Positions 36,070 to 44,326 of a DNA stretch of 64,000 nucleotides are shown here, one piece after another; position 1 is the stretch's first letter; each line of letters opens with the position of its first letter. The position numbers and the translations under genes were made by a program. The stretch comes from Exiguobacterium sp. FSL W8-0210. GTDB taxonomy: Bacteria; Bacillota; Bacilli; Exiguobacteriales; Exiguobacteriaceae. The DNA lies in the NCBI RefSeq assembly GCF_038006045.1, contig NZ_JBBOUK010000001.1, forward strand, positions 217,001 through 281,000, in the 5' to 3' direction. The notes beneath the pieces were generated by a model that worked only from the letters and a program-made list of their open reading frames with translations, ran no database searches and was not told the origin of the DNA.

Positions 36070-36829
36070 AGCATACGGTGTCGTAGCCTTCCTTTCCGGA
36101 TGGACGATCTTCACGAGTCTCGGTGGTTTTGGTCAAGAACAGGCGAGTTATCTCGACTGGACATCGTTCGGTCTGATGGTCGTGCTGTCGTTCAGTTGGT
36201 TTTACTTCAGCCAACGTCTGCCATCGCTTTTGTTTAGCTGGCTGTTTCTCTTCTTCAGTGGTCTCTCCTTGTTTCTCCTTGTATCATATGACGGATTTCT
36301 GTGGCCGGTCTGGTCGCTGTTTTTACTCGTTCCAGTTCTCTGGCTTGTTCGTGAGGAGTCCAATCGTCGGATCGTCGAAATGGTCTATCTGGTCGTCGCT
36401 GCCATCAGTTCGATCGTCTATCTGTCTGTACGTGCGGAATCAAATGCCGCATTACCATCCATGACAGAAGCGATTCTGCTAGCTATCGTATCCATCGGGT
36501 TAGGAATTTTCCTCTATCAAAAACGTCACTCCTTATTGTTTATCGTTCCGCTTGGATTCGTTGGAGTCCTGTGGCTTGATGAACAGGCCATTCTACTCGC
36601 TATTCTCGTTGAACTATCCGCGCTACTGTATCTGTTGTATCAAGAACGTCGTCATGCGATCATCTGGCCAGCCTTCCTCTATTTCATTCTCGTTCAACTC
36701 GCGATATACGTCATCTATGCGTGGGATCGTTTGAACATGTCTTTGTTTTTCCTCATCGGTGCGCTCCTCATCTTCCTATTGTCCGGTGTCTTATGGTGGT
36801 TACGCCGTAGAGGAGGTGTGGCGTCATGA
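35828..36829 (+). CDS. polytopic membrane protein of DUF2157/DUF4401 type, probably N-terminally truncated
   Basis: This frame encodes about 333 residues with around ten hydrophobic segments and few polar loops. DUF2157 and DUF4401 proteins have this look and usually precede a GDYXXLXY-domain gene, as here. Family members start with a soluble helical region of some 60-100 residues that is absent: the frame begins almost directly in a membrane segment, right at the breakpoint with the chemoreceptor fragment. No good Shine-Dalgarno site precedes the ATG at 35828. It therefore looks like the remnant of a longer gene, translated poorly or only by coupling. The function of the family is unknown. 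Confidence 0.6.
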   Translation: MPIGWKIGLVVALMWMCYIMADLSERRRVLHPVVFRIGGILAFGASILVVVQSFHLPMEGSLLSWCMFVAALVHYMLWRHEAYGVVAFLSGWTIFTSLGGFGQEQASYLDWTSFGLMVVLSFSWFYFSQRLPSLLFSWLFLFFSGLSLFLLVSYDGFLWPVWSLFLLVPVLWLVREESNRRIVEMVYLVVAAISSIVYLSVRAESNAALPSMTEAILLAIVSIGLGIFLYQKRHSLLFIVPLGFVGVLWLDEQAILLAILVELSALLYLLYQERRHAIIWPAFLYFILVQLAIYVIYAWDRLNMSLFFLIGALLIFLLSGVLWWLRRRGGVAS

Positions 36830-37269
36830 AGCGCTATTTAATGCCTGTATTGCAGACGTGCGCCGTTGGTCTGTTGATCGTCAGCTTTTTTGCGACCTCC
36901 TGGTTCGGAACATCGTACTGTTTTCGGGCAGAGCCGTTTGATCCGTTTGATCCCGTTTACGGTGAATACGTGATGCTTCAGTATCCGGATTTAAAACCAG
37001 GTCCGACGATTCAAAATGGGCGTGTTTATGTCAGCTTCAAGACAGATGCTTCTGGTTATGCTCAAATCGACCGGATTTCGAATGAACGATTCTTCGGAAG
37101 TGTTGCTGGCGACTATTACGATCAATACGTGTCGATTCCACAGTTGACGCAATATTATGTCGAACAGGGAAGCGGAAAACAATACGAGAAAGCTAAAGCA
37201 CTAGAAGTCCGTGCGGATGTGTCACCATGGGGAACGATCCGGACGACGAATTTAAAAATTTCTGAATAA
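36826..37269 (+). CDS. GDYXXLXY-domain membrane-anchored protein
   Basis: This 147-residue protein has one N-terminal membrane helix (residues 7-28) followed by an extracytoplasmic domain. The motif PFDPVYGEYVMLQYPDL is the namesake GDYXXLXY signature, with Glu in place of Asp. Such proteins of unknown function pair with DUF2157 or DUF4401 membrane proteins. It overlaps the preceding gene by four bases and has AGAGGAGG well placed, so it is still translatable even though its partner is damaged. The T-box leader begins right after it, and no terminator is evident between the two. Confidence 0.75.
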   Translation: MKRYLMPVLQTCAVGLLIVSFFATSWFGTSYCFRAEPFDPFDPVYGEYVMLQYPDLKPGPTIQNGRVYVSFKTDASGYAQIDRISNERFFGSVAGDYYDQYVSIPQLTQYYVEQGSGKQYEKAKALEVRADVSPWGTIRTTNLKISE

Positions 37270-37275
37270 AAAACC

Positions 37276-37304
37276 TTGCGTCAGCAATGAAACGGTTGTA
37301 CTAT
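37276..37304 (+). promoter_or_regulatory. promoter of the T-box operon
   Basis: TTGCGT (37276-37281) and TACTAT (37299-37304) with exactly 17 bp between. Confidence 0.62.
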
Positions 37305-37310
37305 TAATTT

Positions 37311-37608
37311 AAATTTTCAGACAACTAAATCTGCATGCGTAGACGGGAAGAGTAGAGTGATCAGAAATCGATAGAGAGTCTCTGTTGCTGGAAATGAGAC
37401 GATTTCGTCATTTGAAGATGGTCCCGGAGCAGTCGGAAGAACGTGAACCGTGTTCATCAGTAGAACCGACCGGTAGGACGGATACCGTTAGCATTCCATG
37501 GAGTCTCGTACTCCTAGAGGTGGCTGAACGTGAGTTGAGCCATGAACGAAGGTGGTACCACGTGATCAGACATCACGTCCTGAGAGATGAGGGCGTGGTG
37601 TCTTTTTT
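37311..37608 (+). promoter_or_regulatory. T-box leader (tRNA-sensing riboswitch), probably tRNA-Met
   Basis: Stem I features include ATAGAGAGTCTC, the TGTTGCTGGAAATGAGAC hairpin and the CCCGGAGC block. The T-box sequence AAGGTGGTACCACG lies at 37549-37562 within an antiterminator, and a terminator follows. The likely specifier just before GTCCCGGAGC is ATG (37418-37420), matching methionine and the SAM/ECF genes downstream. A reading of GAT (Asp), one base earlier, cannot be excluded without folding. Confidence 0.88.
37570..37608 (+). terminator. T-box-controlled terminator
   Basis: ACATCACGTCCT pairs with AGGGCGTGGTGT, followed by CTTTTTT. Uncharged tRNA should favour the alternative antiterminator that includes the T-box sequence. 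Confidence 0.85.
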
Positions 37609-37641
37609 GTGGGGACGTTCGCGCAGGAGGAGGATGACGAG

Positions 37642-38499
37642 ATGGCAGAAGCATTGGTATTGCAATCAGACTTTGGCGTGAGTGACGGGGCAGTGAGTGC
37701 GATGTATGGAGTAGCCCACAGCATCAATCCGGAGATTCGGATTTTTGATTTGACGCACGACATTCCACCGTTCCACATTTGGGAAGCGTCCTATCGGTTA
37801 CTGCAGACGGTACCGTACTGGACGGAGCAAACGGTGTTCGTTTCTGTCGTTGATCCAGGAGTCGGATCAAGTCGAAAGAGTGTCGTCGCGCGGACGCATG
37901 CGAATCAATACATCATCACACCGGATAACGGAACGTTGACGCATCTTTGGCAAGCCGGATACATTGCTGAAGTGAGGCAACTCGATGATCGACGGCATCG
38001 CTTACCGCGGATGGGGGAATCGTATACGTTCCACGGACGAGATATCTTTGCCTTCACGGGAGCTCGATTATCAAGCCATGTCATCACCTTCGAGGAAGTG
38101 GGACCCATTTTACTTGCTTCGGACATCGTTTTGCTCGACCGGACAGTTGCCTCGTCGTCGGATACCGGTGTTACTGGTATCGTCGAGATTCTCGATGTTC
38201 GCTTCGGAAATGTCTGGACGAATATTCCGGTCGCTCTCGTCCGTCAGGCGGGTCTCGACATTGGCAGCCACGTCAAGGTAATGATTTCGTATCGGGAACG
38301 AATCGTCTATGAACAGACACTCCTCTTTGGTCATTCGTTCGCCGACGTACCAGTCGGTTCAGGCGTCGTTTACATCAATTCGCTAGATCAGATTGCTCTT
38401 GCCTTGAATCAAGGTTCGTTTGCGCATGCATTTGAGGTTGGGATCGGAAATGATTGGAGTGTTAACGTACAACATATTAAAGGAGGAGATCGAACATGA
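37642..38499 (+). CDS. S-adenosyl-L-methionine hydrolase (SAM hydroxide adenosyltransferase, DUF62)
   Basis: This 285-residue protein is related to fluorinase and chlorinase but expected to use water, splitting SAM into adenosine and methionine. The N-terminal [15 protein letters not shown], the [18 protein letters not shown] helix and [16 protein letters not shown] form the active-site face, including the conserved Asp, Arg and His. [11 protein letters not shown] and [11 protein letters not shown] follow as expected. AGGAGGAGG lies 8 bp before the ATG at 37642; an earlier in-frame start would overlap the leader. It is the first gene after the T-box and overlaps the ECF S-component gene by four bases. 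Confidence 0.88.
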   Translation: MAEALVLQSDFGVSDGAVSAMYGVAHSINPEIRIFDLTHDIPPFHIWEASYRLLQTVPYWTEQTVFVSVVDPGVGSSRKSVVARTHANQYIITPDNGTLTHLWQAGYIAEVRQLDDRRHRLPRMGESYTFHGRDIFAFTGARLSSHVITFEEVGPILLASDIVLLDRTVASSSDTGVTGIVEILDVRFGNVWTNIPVALVRQAGLDIGSHVKVMISYRERIVYEQTLLFGHSFADVPVGSGVVYINSLDQIALALNQGSFAHAFEVGIGNDWSVNVQHIKGGDRT

Positions 38500-39047
38500 A
38501 AGGATTTACGACAAAACAGATCGTCGCAACCGGGATCGGAGCAGCTGTATTCATCATTTTAAGTCGATTCGCTGCGATTCCGACAGGCGTACCGAACACG
38601 TCGATCGAGACAGCCTATGCATTTCTCGCATTCATGGCAGTTTTGTTCGGACCGGTCACAGCCGGTTTGATTGGTTTAATCGGTCATGGATTAAAAGATG
38701 CGATTTTATATGGTTCCCCGTGGTGGAGTTGGGTCATCGTCTCCGGCTTCGTCGGGTTTGGCATCGGATTGATCGCTAACCGGATTCGTCTAGAAGAAGG
38801 CGGATTGACGACACGCAAAATCGTCTTATTCAATGTCACACAAGCCATCGTGCAAGCGATCGGTTGGATCATCATTGCACCGGTACTCGATATCTTAATT
38901 TACTCGGAGCCAGCGAATAAAGTCTTCGTCCAAGGTGCTGTCGCTGCGACATCAAATATCTTGACAGTCGGTGTCATTGGAACGTTGTTACTCGTCACCT
39001 ATGCCAAAACAAGAAGTAAAGCAGGCAGCTTGAAACGCGAAGTTTGA
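38496..39047 (+). CDS. ECF transporter S component (UPF0397 / MtsT-like)
   Basis: This 183-residue integral membrane protein is the substrate-binding subunit of an energy-coupling factor importer. It has about five to six helices. [21 protein letters not shown] and the block [20 protein letters not shown] are typical of the ECF-type riboflavin-like S-component family that includes UPF0397. Genes of this kind, linked to methionine control, have been proposed to import methionine or a precursor. Start and stop overlap the SAM hydrolase gene (ATGA). The ATPase and T components follow after a 70-bp gap that contains a large hairpin. The substrate is inferred from the T-box only. Confidence 0.82.
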   Translation: MKGFTTKQIVATGIGAAVFIILSRFAAIPTGVPNTSIETAYAFLAFMAVLFGPVTAGLIGLIGHGLKDAILYGSPWWSWVIVSGFVGFGIGLIANRIRLEEGGLTTRKIVLFNVTQAIVQAIGWIIIAPVLDILIYSEPANKVFVQGAVAATSNILTVGVIGTLLLVTYAKTRSKAGSLKREV

Positions 39048-39050
39048 CCG

Positions 39051-39097
39051 AATGAGCTATGATCCTGTGCGAAGAGTCGGCAGGATCATAGCTCATT
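39051..39097 (+). repeat. 17-bp perfect inverted repeat inside the ECF operon
   Basis: AATGAGCTATGATCCTG (39051-39067) and CAGGATCATAGCTCATT (39081-39097) form a perfect 17-bp stem around 13 bases. It starts four bases after the S-component stop. No T-run follows, so it is not an ordinary terminator; it could act as an RNA stabiliser, processing site or partial block. Confidence 0.8.
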
Positions 39098-39117
39098 TGG
39101 CTTGGGGGGAGAAAGAC

Positions 39118-40821
39118 ATGACAAACGTGATTGAATTTCAGGATTTTTCATTTACATATCGGAGTCAGTCGGAACCGACACTCCGGCAGATTCAGTTAAC
39201 GATTCAAGCAGGAGAACGCGTCTTAATCGTTGGACCGTCGGGTTCAGGAAAAAGTACGCTCGCCCAGTGCATCAATGGGTTGATTCCGTTCTCGTACCCG
39301 GGAACGTGGGAAGGACAGGTCTTGATCAAAGGACAAGATGCCCGGGAGTTATCGTTATTTGATCGTTCGTTGCATATTGGCACGGTGTTACAGGATCCAG
39401 ATGCGCAGTTCGTTGGTTTATCGGTTGGCGAAGACATCGCCTTTGCGCTCGAGAACAAACAGACTAGGCGACCAGAAATGCAGGAAATCGTCGAACGCGT
39501 CGCACGAATGACGGATGTCGAGGCGCTCTTGCACGCACGATTGAATGATCTATCAGGCGGACAACGGCAACGGGCAGCATTAGCCGGAGTCCTCGTCGAA
39601 GATGCGGACATTTTACTGTTTGATGAACCGCTCGCGAATCTCGATCCGGTAGCGGGACAAGAAGCGATGGCGCTTATGGATCGACTGCAACGTGATACGA
39701 ACCGCACACTGATCGTCGTCGAACATCGAATCGAGGATGTACTCGTCATTCCGTTTGACCGCATCATCGTCATGGTCGATGGGGAAATCATTGCCGATGA
39801 CCATCCGGATGTCATCTTAAGCAATGGCGTGCTTCAACAAGCGATTTTACGTGAACCTCTCTATGTCAGTGCCGCGCGCTGGGCTGGGCTTGCCGTTCAA
39901 CCTTCAGATCAGCCGAGCCGCATCGACCCCTTTTTAAAGCAGTTCAATCAGACGGACGTGTTGGAGCGTTTAGAGGAAGCGCCTCAAAAAGAGACTGTAA
40001 CCTCTACTGCATGGCTCGAACTTGAACAGTTGGCGTTTCATTATCGCCAAGGAACGCCGGTGCTTGAGAACGTGACAGCCTCTTTTCAAAAGGGAACGCT
40101 GACGACGATCGTCGGTCAGAATGGTGCCGGGAAATCCACGCTTGCGAAAGTGTTGAGTGGTTACCAACGGACGACAGGTGGTCGGATCCTACTTGACGGA
40201 ACCGACATCACGAACCAATCGATCGCAGAGCGGGCGGGGGCGATCGGATTCGTTCTGCAAAATCCGAATCATATGATTTCGAAGCACCTCGTGCAGGAGG
40301 AAATCCGCTACGGGATGCAGGCGCTCGGATTAAGTGAGGCGGAAGAAAACGAGCGTCTCGAGCAGACATTACGTCGTTGCGGATTATATCCGTTTCGTAA
40401 TTGGCCGATTCAAGCACTGAGTTTTGGTCAGAAGAAACGAGTGACGATTGCTTCGATTCTCGTTCGACGACCGGATATCTTGATTCTCGATGAACCAACA
40501 GCCGGTCAAGATTATCGGCATTATTCGGATATGATGGACTTTTTAGAAGGATTGAAGCAGGACGGGATGACGTTACTCATCATCACGCATGACATGCATC
40601 TCGTCTTAGAATACAGCGATCAAGTCTGCCTCGTGCAAGCCGGGCGTATTCGTTATGCTGGGACATCATTTGGACTGCTGAATCAAGAACAATTACTGCA
40701 TCACGCCCATTTAAAACAAACATCACTCTTTACGATAGCGCAATATCTTGATATAGACCCGGAACGATTCGTCGAGTCCGTGATTACGACGGAGCGAAAG
40801 GAGCGGGAACAATGGCTGTAG
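39118..40821 (+). CDS. ECF transporter ATPase, two fused ABC domains
   Basis: This 567-residue protein supplies both ATPase halves of the ECF module. Domain 1 (about 1-250) has Walker A GPSGSGKST, signature LSGGQRQRAAL and Walker B ILLFDEPLANLD. Domain 2 (about 300-540) has Walker A GQNGAGKST, signature LSFGQKKRVTI (Phe for the second Gly) and Walker B ILILDEPTAGQD. The fused layout resembles B. subtilis YkoD. GGGGGGAGA sits before the ATG at 39118; an upstream in-frame start at 39052 falls inside the hairpin. Its end overlaps the T-component gene by ten bases. It energises uptake by the adjacent S component. Confidence 0.92.
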   Translation: MTNVIEFQDFSFTYRSQSEPTLRQIQLTIQAGERVLIVGPSGSGKSTLAQCINGLIPFSYPGTWEGQVLIKGQDARELSLFDRSLHIGTVLQDPDAQFVGLSVGEDIAFALENKQTRRPEMQEIVERVARMTDVEALLHARLNDLSGGQRQRAALAGVLVEDADILLFDEPLANLDPVAGQEAMALMDRLQRDTNRTLIVVEHRIEDVLVIPFDRIIVMVDGEIIADDHPDVILSNGVLQQAILREPLYVSAARWAGLAVQPSDQPSRIDPFLKQFNQTDVLERLEEAPQKETVTSTAWLELEQLAFHYRQGTPVLENVTASFQKGTLTTIVGQNGAGKSTLAKVLSGYQRTTGGRILLDGTDITNQSIAERAGAIGFVLQNPNHMISKHLVQEEIRYGMQALGLSEAEENERLEQTLRRCGLYPFRNWPIQALSFGQKKRVTIASILVRRPDILILDEPTAGQDYRHYSDMMDFLEGLKQDGMTLLIITHDMHLVLEYSDQVCLVQAGRIRYAGTSFGLLNQEQLLHHAHLKQTSLFTIAQYLDIDPERFVESVITTERKEREQWL

Positions 40822-41636
40822 AAATGCTTGGTTATATTGAAAAAAAGTCACCGATTCATCGTTTGACGGGAACGACGAAACTAATCGGATTCTTGTTATT
40901 TACGACAGCGACGATGTTCACCTATGATACACGTGTCTTACTTGTGATGGGGTTAGTCAGTATCGTATTATTCCGCTTGTCGCGTATCCAGTTTCGGGAA
41001 GTCCGGTTCGTCTTGATCTTTACAGCGCTATTCGTCCTGATTAATGCACTCGCCGTTTATCTGTTCGAACCAGAGCAAGGCGTAGCGATCTACGGATCGC
41101 GTCACGTCTTACTTGAAGGAATCGGACGATTTACGGTGACCGCAGAACAATTATTTTATCTGTTCAATTTAATCTTAAAATACAGTGTGATTGTTCCGAT
41201 TGCTGTGTTGTTTCTCGTGACGACCCATCCGACGGAGTTCGCTTCTTCGTTGAATCGGATTGGTGTTTCGTATAAGATTGCCTTTGCGGTCTCCTTAGCG
41301 CTCCGTTACATTCCGGACGTTCAAACGGATTTTCGGACAATCGCGAATGCTCAGGAAGCACGGGGGATTGCCGTCTCACACGGTTCCGTTTGGCAACGGG
41401 CACGTAATAGCATCCAGATTTTACTTCCGTTGCTATTTACGAGTTTGGAGCGGATTGAGACCGTCAGTAATGCGATGGATCTCCGTGGATTCGGTGCCGG
41501 ACGAAAGCGGACGTGGTACAACCAACAGACGATGACACGAATCGATTATGTCGCGATCGGCTGTGTGCTACTTTTGACGGTTTTGTCATTCGTCGTTACT
41601 TTCTATGATGGTAATCGCTTTTATAATCCGTTTTAA
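40812..41636 (+). CDS. ECF transporter T component (CbiQ/YkoC type)
   Basis: This 274-residue membrane scaffold couples the ATPases to the S component. Five or so hydrophobic segments lie in the N-terminal two thirds. The cytoplasmic coupling helices carry the family's short Ala-Arg-Gly-type motifs, visible as AQEARGIAV and AMDLRGFGAGRKRTW. HPTEFASSLNRIGVSYKIAFAV is another conserved block. It overlaps the ATPase gene and ends at a strong terminator, so the operon runs SAM hydrolase - S - A1A2 - T. This is a dedicated, self-contained ECF transporter rather than one sharing a general module. Confidence 0.9.
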   Translation: MAVEMLGYIEKKSPIHRLTGTTKLIGFLLFTTATMFTYDTRVLLVMGLVSIVLFRLSRIQFREVRFVLIFTALFVLINALAVYLFEPEQGVAIYGSRHVLLEGIGRFTVTAEQLFYLFNLILKYSVIVPIAVLFLVTTHPTEFASSLNRIGVSYKIAFAVSLALRYIPDVQTDFRTIANAQEARGIAVSHGSVWQRARNSIQILLPLLFTSLERIETVSNAMDLRGFGAGRKRTWYNQQTMTRIDYVAIGCVLLLTVLSFVVTFYDGNRFYNPF

Positions 41637-41647
41637 AAATGAGATAC

Positions 41648-41681
41648 GAAAAAGGCAGTGGATGCGTCCACTGCCTTTTGT
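41648..41681. terminator. intrinsic terminator between the ECF operon and cstA
   Basis: AAAGGCAGTGGA, loop, TCCACTGCCTTT. Short A/T tracts on both sides let it serve both convergent units. Confidence 0.82.
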
Positions 41682-41697
41682 CATATGACCAATCCGC

Positions 41698-43491
41698 TTA
41701 CGCAGATCGTTTTTGATTTTCCCAACGTGGTGAATTCAACAGTTCAATCCATTTCTTGACGGCTGAGATCGTGATGACAATCGCGAGCAGTCCCATCGTT
41801 ACGGACAAGACCGTATTCAAGATGCTGAAACCTGGAGAATCGGGATTCGCATAGACGTTTGCGACCATCCAGATATCCGCGAACGTTACTGTGATCAGAA
41901 GATAGACGAGCGGGATGAACGTCGTCAGGGCATAGACTTTTTTATCGGCGATTTTCAAGATGATCGTCGTTCCGATGATCAAGCCAATCGACGCCATCAG
42001 CTGATTCGATACCCCGAATAATGCCCAAATCGAACCGATGTCACCTGAGAACAAGAGATAGCCCCAGAAGAATGTTCCGAGTGCTGAAGCGAAGATGGCA
42101 CCTGGAATCCAGTCGACACGTTTGAGTGGTTTGTAGAACTCTCCGAAGAAATCTTGAATCAAGTAACGGGCGACGCGCGTTCCGGCATCGATTGCTGTTA
42201 GGATGAAAACCGCTTCGAACAAAATAACAAATTGGAAGAAGAATCCGGCAATCTCTTTAAACCACGGGATGGCGCGGAAGATGAACGTCATACCGACAGC
42301 GAGTGAGACGGCACCACCTGTTCGACCTGCCAAATCAAGACCGATTTCACGGGATAGATCATCTAGATAGACTGTGCTCATACCGAGCGTCGCGAATACT
42401 TCTGGTGTTGAGTTGATGGCGAAGTAATCACCGACTTCAAGCGATGTCGCAGCGATCAATGCCATGACGGCAACAAGACATTCGACAAGCATAGCACCGA
42501 AGGCAACGGGTTTGATGTCGCTCCATCGATTGATCATCTTCGGTGTCGTACCAGAACCGACGAAAGCGTGGAAACCAGAGATTGCACCACAGGCAATCGT
42601 GATCGAGATGAATGGCCAGACTGGACCAGCGATGATTGGACCACCACCATTAACGAATTTCGTGAATGCTGGGAATCGAATGTCTGGGTTGATGATGAAG
42701 ACACCAACGATCAAGGCAAGGAAGACACCGATTTTCATGAAACTCGATAAATAGTCGCGAGGTGCGAGTAAGAGCCACACTGGCAGTGCAGCAGCGAAGA
42801 ATGCATAAATCGGTAAAGCAATTGCGAGTTGACGGGATGAAAGATCGAACCAGTCACCGATGAATGTTTCCGTTAACTGAGGACCAAAACCAATCGCAGC
42901 TAGAATAAGTAGAAAACCAACTGTTGAAGCAAGTGCTAAATTGCCACCTTTACGTAAGTAAATCCCAACGAACATCGCGATTGGAATCGTCGAGAAGACA
43001 GCGAATGTACCCCATGGGTTATGTTCCAGGGCATGCAAGACGACCATCGATAGACCAGCCATCGTGATCGTGATGATGAAGAGCATCGCCAGACCGGCAC
43101 AAAAACCAGCGACTGGTCCCAGCTCTTTTTTAGCGACTTCAGACAGCGACTGACCGTCTTGGCGCATCGAGGCAAAAAGAACAACCATATCATGGACCGC
43201 TCCACCGATGACGGCACCGATCAAGAGCCACAGTAAGCCAGGGAGATATCCGAACTGTGCAGCAAGGACAGGTCCGACGAGTGGACCGGCAGCAGCGATT
43301 GCTGCGAAGTGGTGTCCGAACGAGACCCATTTGTTCGTTGGGACGTAATCTTTTCCGTCCGCTAATTTATGAGCGGGCGTTTCGCGATCATCTTTGATTT
43401 TTAAGACTTTCGCGGCCATGAACGTGCCGTAGAGACGATACGCGATTAATAAGATACAGATGACAGCAATAACGATTGGAGTAGCGCTCAT
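41698..43491 (-). CDS. cstA: carbon starvation protein CstA family (peptide/pyruvate transporter)
   Basis: This 597-residue protein has about 16 helices. Conserved blocks are PTNKWVSFGHHFAAIAAAGPLVGP near residue 50, IGGAVHDMVVLFASMRQDGQS, AFVGSGTTPKMINRWSD and FEAVFILTAIDAGTRVARYL. E. coli CstA and its paralogue BtsT import pyruvate under carbon limitation, and CstA has also been linked to peptide uptake. The adjacent LytS/LytR-type system is the usual regulator of pyruvate porters (BtsSR in E. coli, LytST in B. subtilis), so pyruvate is the best guess. A cre-like site overlaps the promoter, matching release from catabolite repression. Confidence 0.92.
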   Translation of the reverse strand: MSATPIVIAVICILLIAYRLYGTFMAAKVLKIKDDRETPAHKLADGKDYVPTNKWVSFGHHFAAIAAAGPLVGPVLAAQFGYLPGLLWLLIGAVIGGAVHDMVVLFASMRQDGQSLSEVAKKELGPVAGFCAGLAMLFIITITMAGLSMVVLHALEHNPWGTFAVFSTIPIAMFVGIYLRKGGNLALASTVGFLLILAAIGFGPQLTETFIGDWFDLSSRQLAIALPIYAFFAAALPVWLLLAPRDYLSSFMKIGVFLALIVGVFIINPDIRFPAFTKFVNGGGPIIAGPVWPFISITIACGAISGFHAFVGSGTTPKMINRWSDIKPVAFGAMLVECLVAVMALIAATSLEVGDYFAINSTPEVFATLGMSTVYLDDLSREIGLDLAGRTGGAVSLAVGMTFIFRAIPWFKEIAGFFFQFVILFEAVFILTAIDAGTRVARYLIQDFFGEFYKPLKRVDWIPGAIFASALGTFFWGYLLFSGDIGSIWALFGVSNQLMASIGLIIGTTIILKIADKKVYALTTFIPLVYLLITVTFADIWMVANVYANPDSPGFSILNTVLSVTMGLLAIVITISAVKKWIELLNSPRWENQKRSA

Positions 43492-43540
43492 CTAAAATTC
43501 CTCCTCTTGAATGAACTATGATGGATTTAGTATACAAGTT

Positions 43541-43556
43541 ATGGAAGCGCTTTCTT
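43541..43556. promoter_or_regulatory. cre-like site at the cstA promoter
   Basis: ATGGAAGCGCTTTCTT differs from WTGAAARCGYTTTCWN at one base. On the minus strand a TATACT -10 lies at about 43534-43529, so the site covers the -35 area and would repress. Confidence 0.65.
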
Positions 43557-43616
43557 TGATTTTTAGATGAGTTGTCGGTTTCGTTCGATGAAAGGTTGAA
43601 AATGGACCTTGAATCA

Positions 43617-43651
43617 CAAAAAAGAAGCGCTCAAATACCGAGCGCTTCTTT
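43617..43651 (-). terminator. intrinsic terminator overlapping the end of the response regulator gene
   Basis: GAAGCGCTC pairs with GAGCGCTTC around a short loop that holds the stop codon, then TTTTTT on the minus strand. cstA therefore needs its own promoter. Confidence 0.82.
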
Positions 43652-44326
43652 CAGTAGTTTGACATACGTCCGGCTGACTGGCACATCAATCTGATGAATT
43701 TTTAAATTATAGGCTCCGTTGAACCAAGGTTCGATGGCATCGATTGCTGATAAGTTGACGAGGTACGAGCGATGAACTCGTAAAAAGCGATGATCTTGAA
43801 GCTTTCGTTCGAGTTCGAGTAAGGTCTCGTTCGATGGATACGCATGGTGCTCCGTGACGATCTTCGTCTTCCCGTTCTCAGCGACGATGTAATCGATATC
43901 TTGAGGAGACAATAATTTCAGTTGTTCGCCCGTCTCAACGGCTAAACGTTCAAGTCGAGGTGCTTTTTTCGGAAGCGGTCGCGCAACTTTTTCAATCGCA
44001 CGGACAATCCGTGCCGGATCATACGGTTTTAAGATGTAATCATAGGCATTGAGCTCAAACGCTTCAAGCGCATGAGCATCATATGCCGTCACAAACAAAA
44101 GAGCCGGAGGACGTGGCATCGATTTCAAGCGTTTGGCGACTTCAAGACCGCTTCCGTCCGTTAGCTCGATATCGAGAAAGACTAAGTCGGGTTGAAGGGA
44201 GCGAACGAGTCGTTCAGCTTCCTCGACACTGCCGGTTTCCCCGACGACTTCAAGACCGGCTGCGGTCACGTGATAACGGAGCTCATCGCGTGCGAGCGGT
44301 TCATCTTCAATCAACAAGGTGCGCAT
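43631..44326 (-). CDS. LytTR-family response regulator (LytR/BtsR-like)
   Basis: This 231-residue regulator has an N-terminal receiver domain: acidic pair in LLIEDEPLARDELRYH, phospho-acceptor Asp in LVFLDIELTDGSGL, and Lys in YDYILKPYDP. The LytTR DNA-binding domain (about 125-231) contains YIVAENGKTKIVTEHHAYPS and RFLRVHRSYLVNLSAI. The ATG at 44326 lies 7 bp after AAAGGAG; the much longer upstream frame is inside the kinase gene. It overlaps the kinase gene by 20 bases, so the pair is coupled. The likely target is the adjacent cstA promoter. LytTR proteins bind spaced direct repeats, which I could not place with confidence. Confidence 0.92.
   Translation of the reverse strand: MRTLLIEDEPLARDELRYHVTAAGLEVVGETGSVEEAERLVRSLQPDLVFLDIELTDGSGLEVAKRLKSMPRPPALLFVTAYDAHALEAFELNAYDYILKPYDPARIVRAIEKVARPLPKKAPRLERLAVETGEQLKLLSPQDIDYIVAENGKTKIVTEHHAYPSNETLLELERKLQDHRFLRVHRSYLVNLSAIDAIEPWFNGAYNLKIHQIDVPVSRTYVKLLKEALGI

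Noticed and set aside
39204-39824. 206-codon minus-strand frame opposite the ECF ATPase
   Set aside because: Serine- and arginine-rich shadow of a well-supported ABC ATPase; no start signal.
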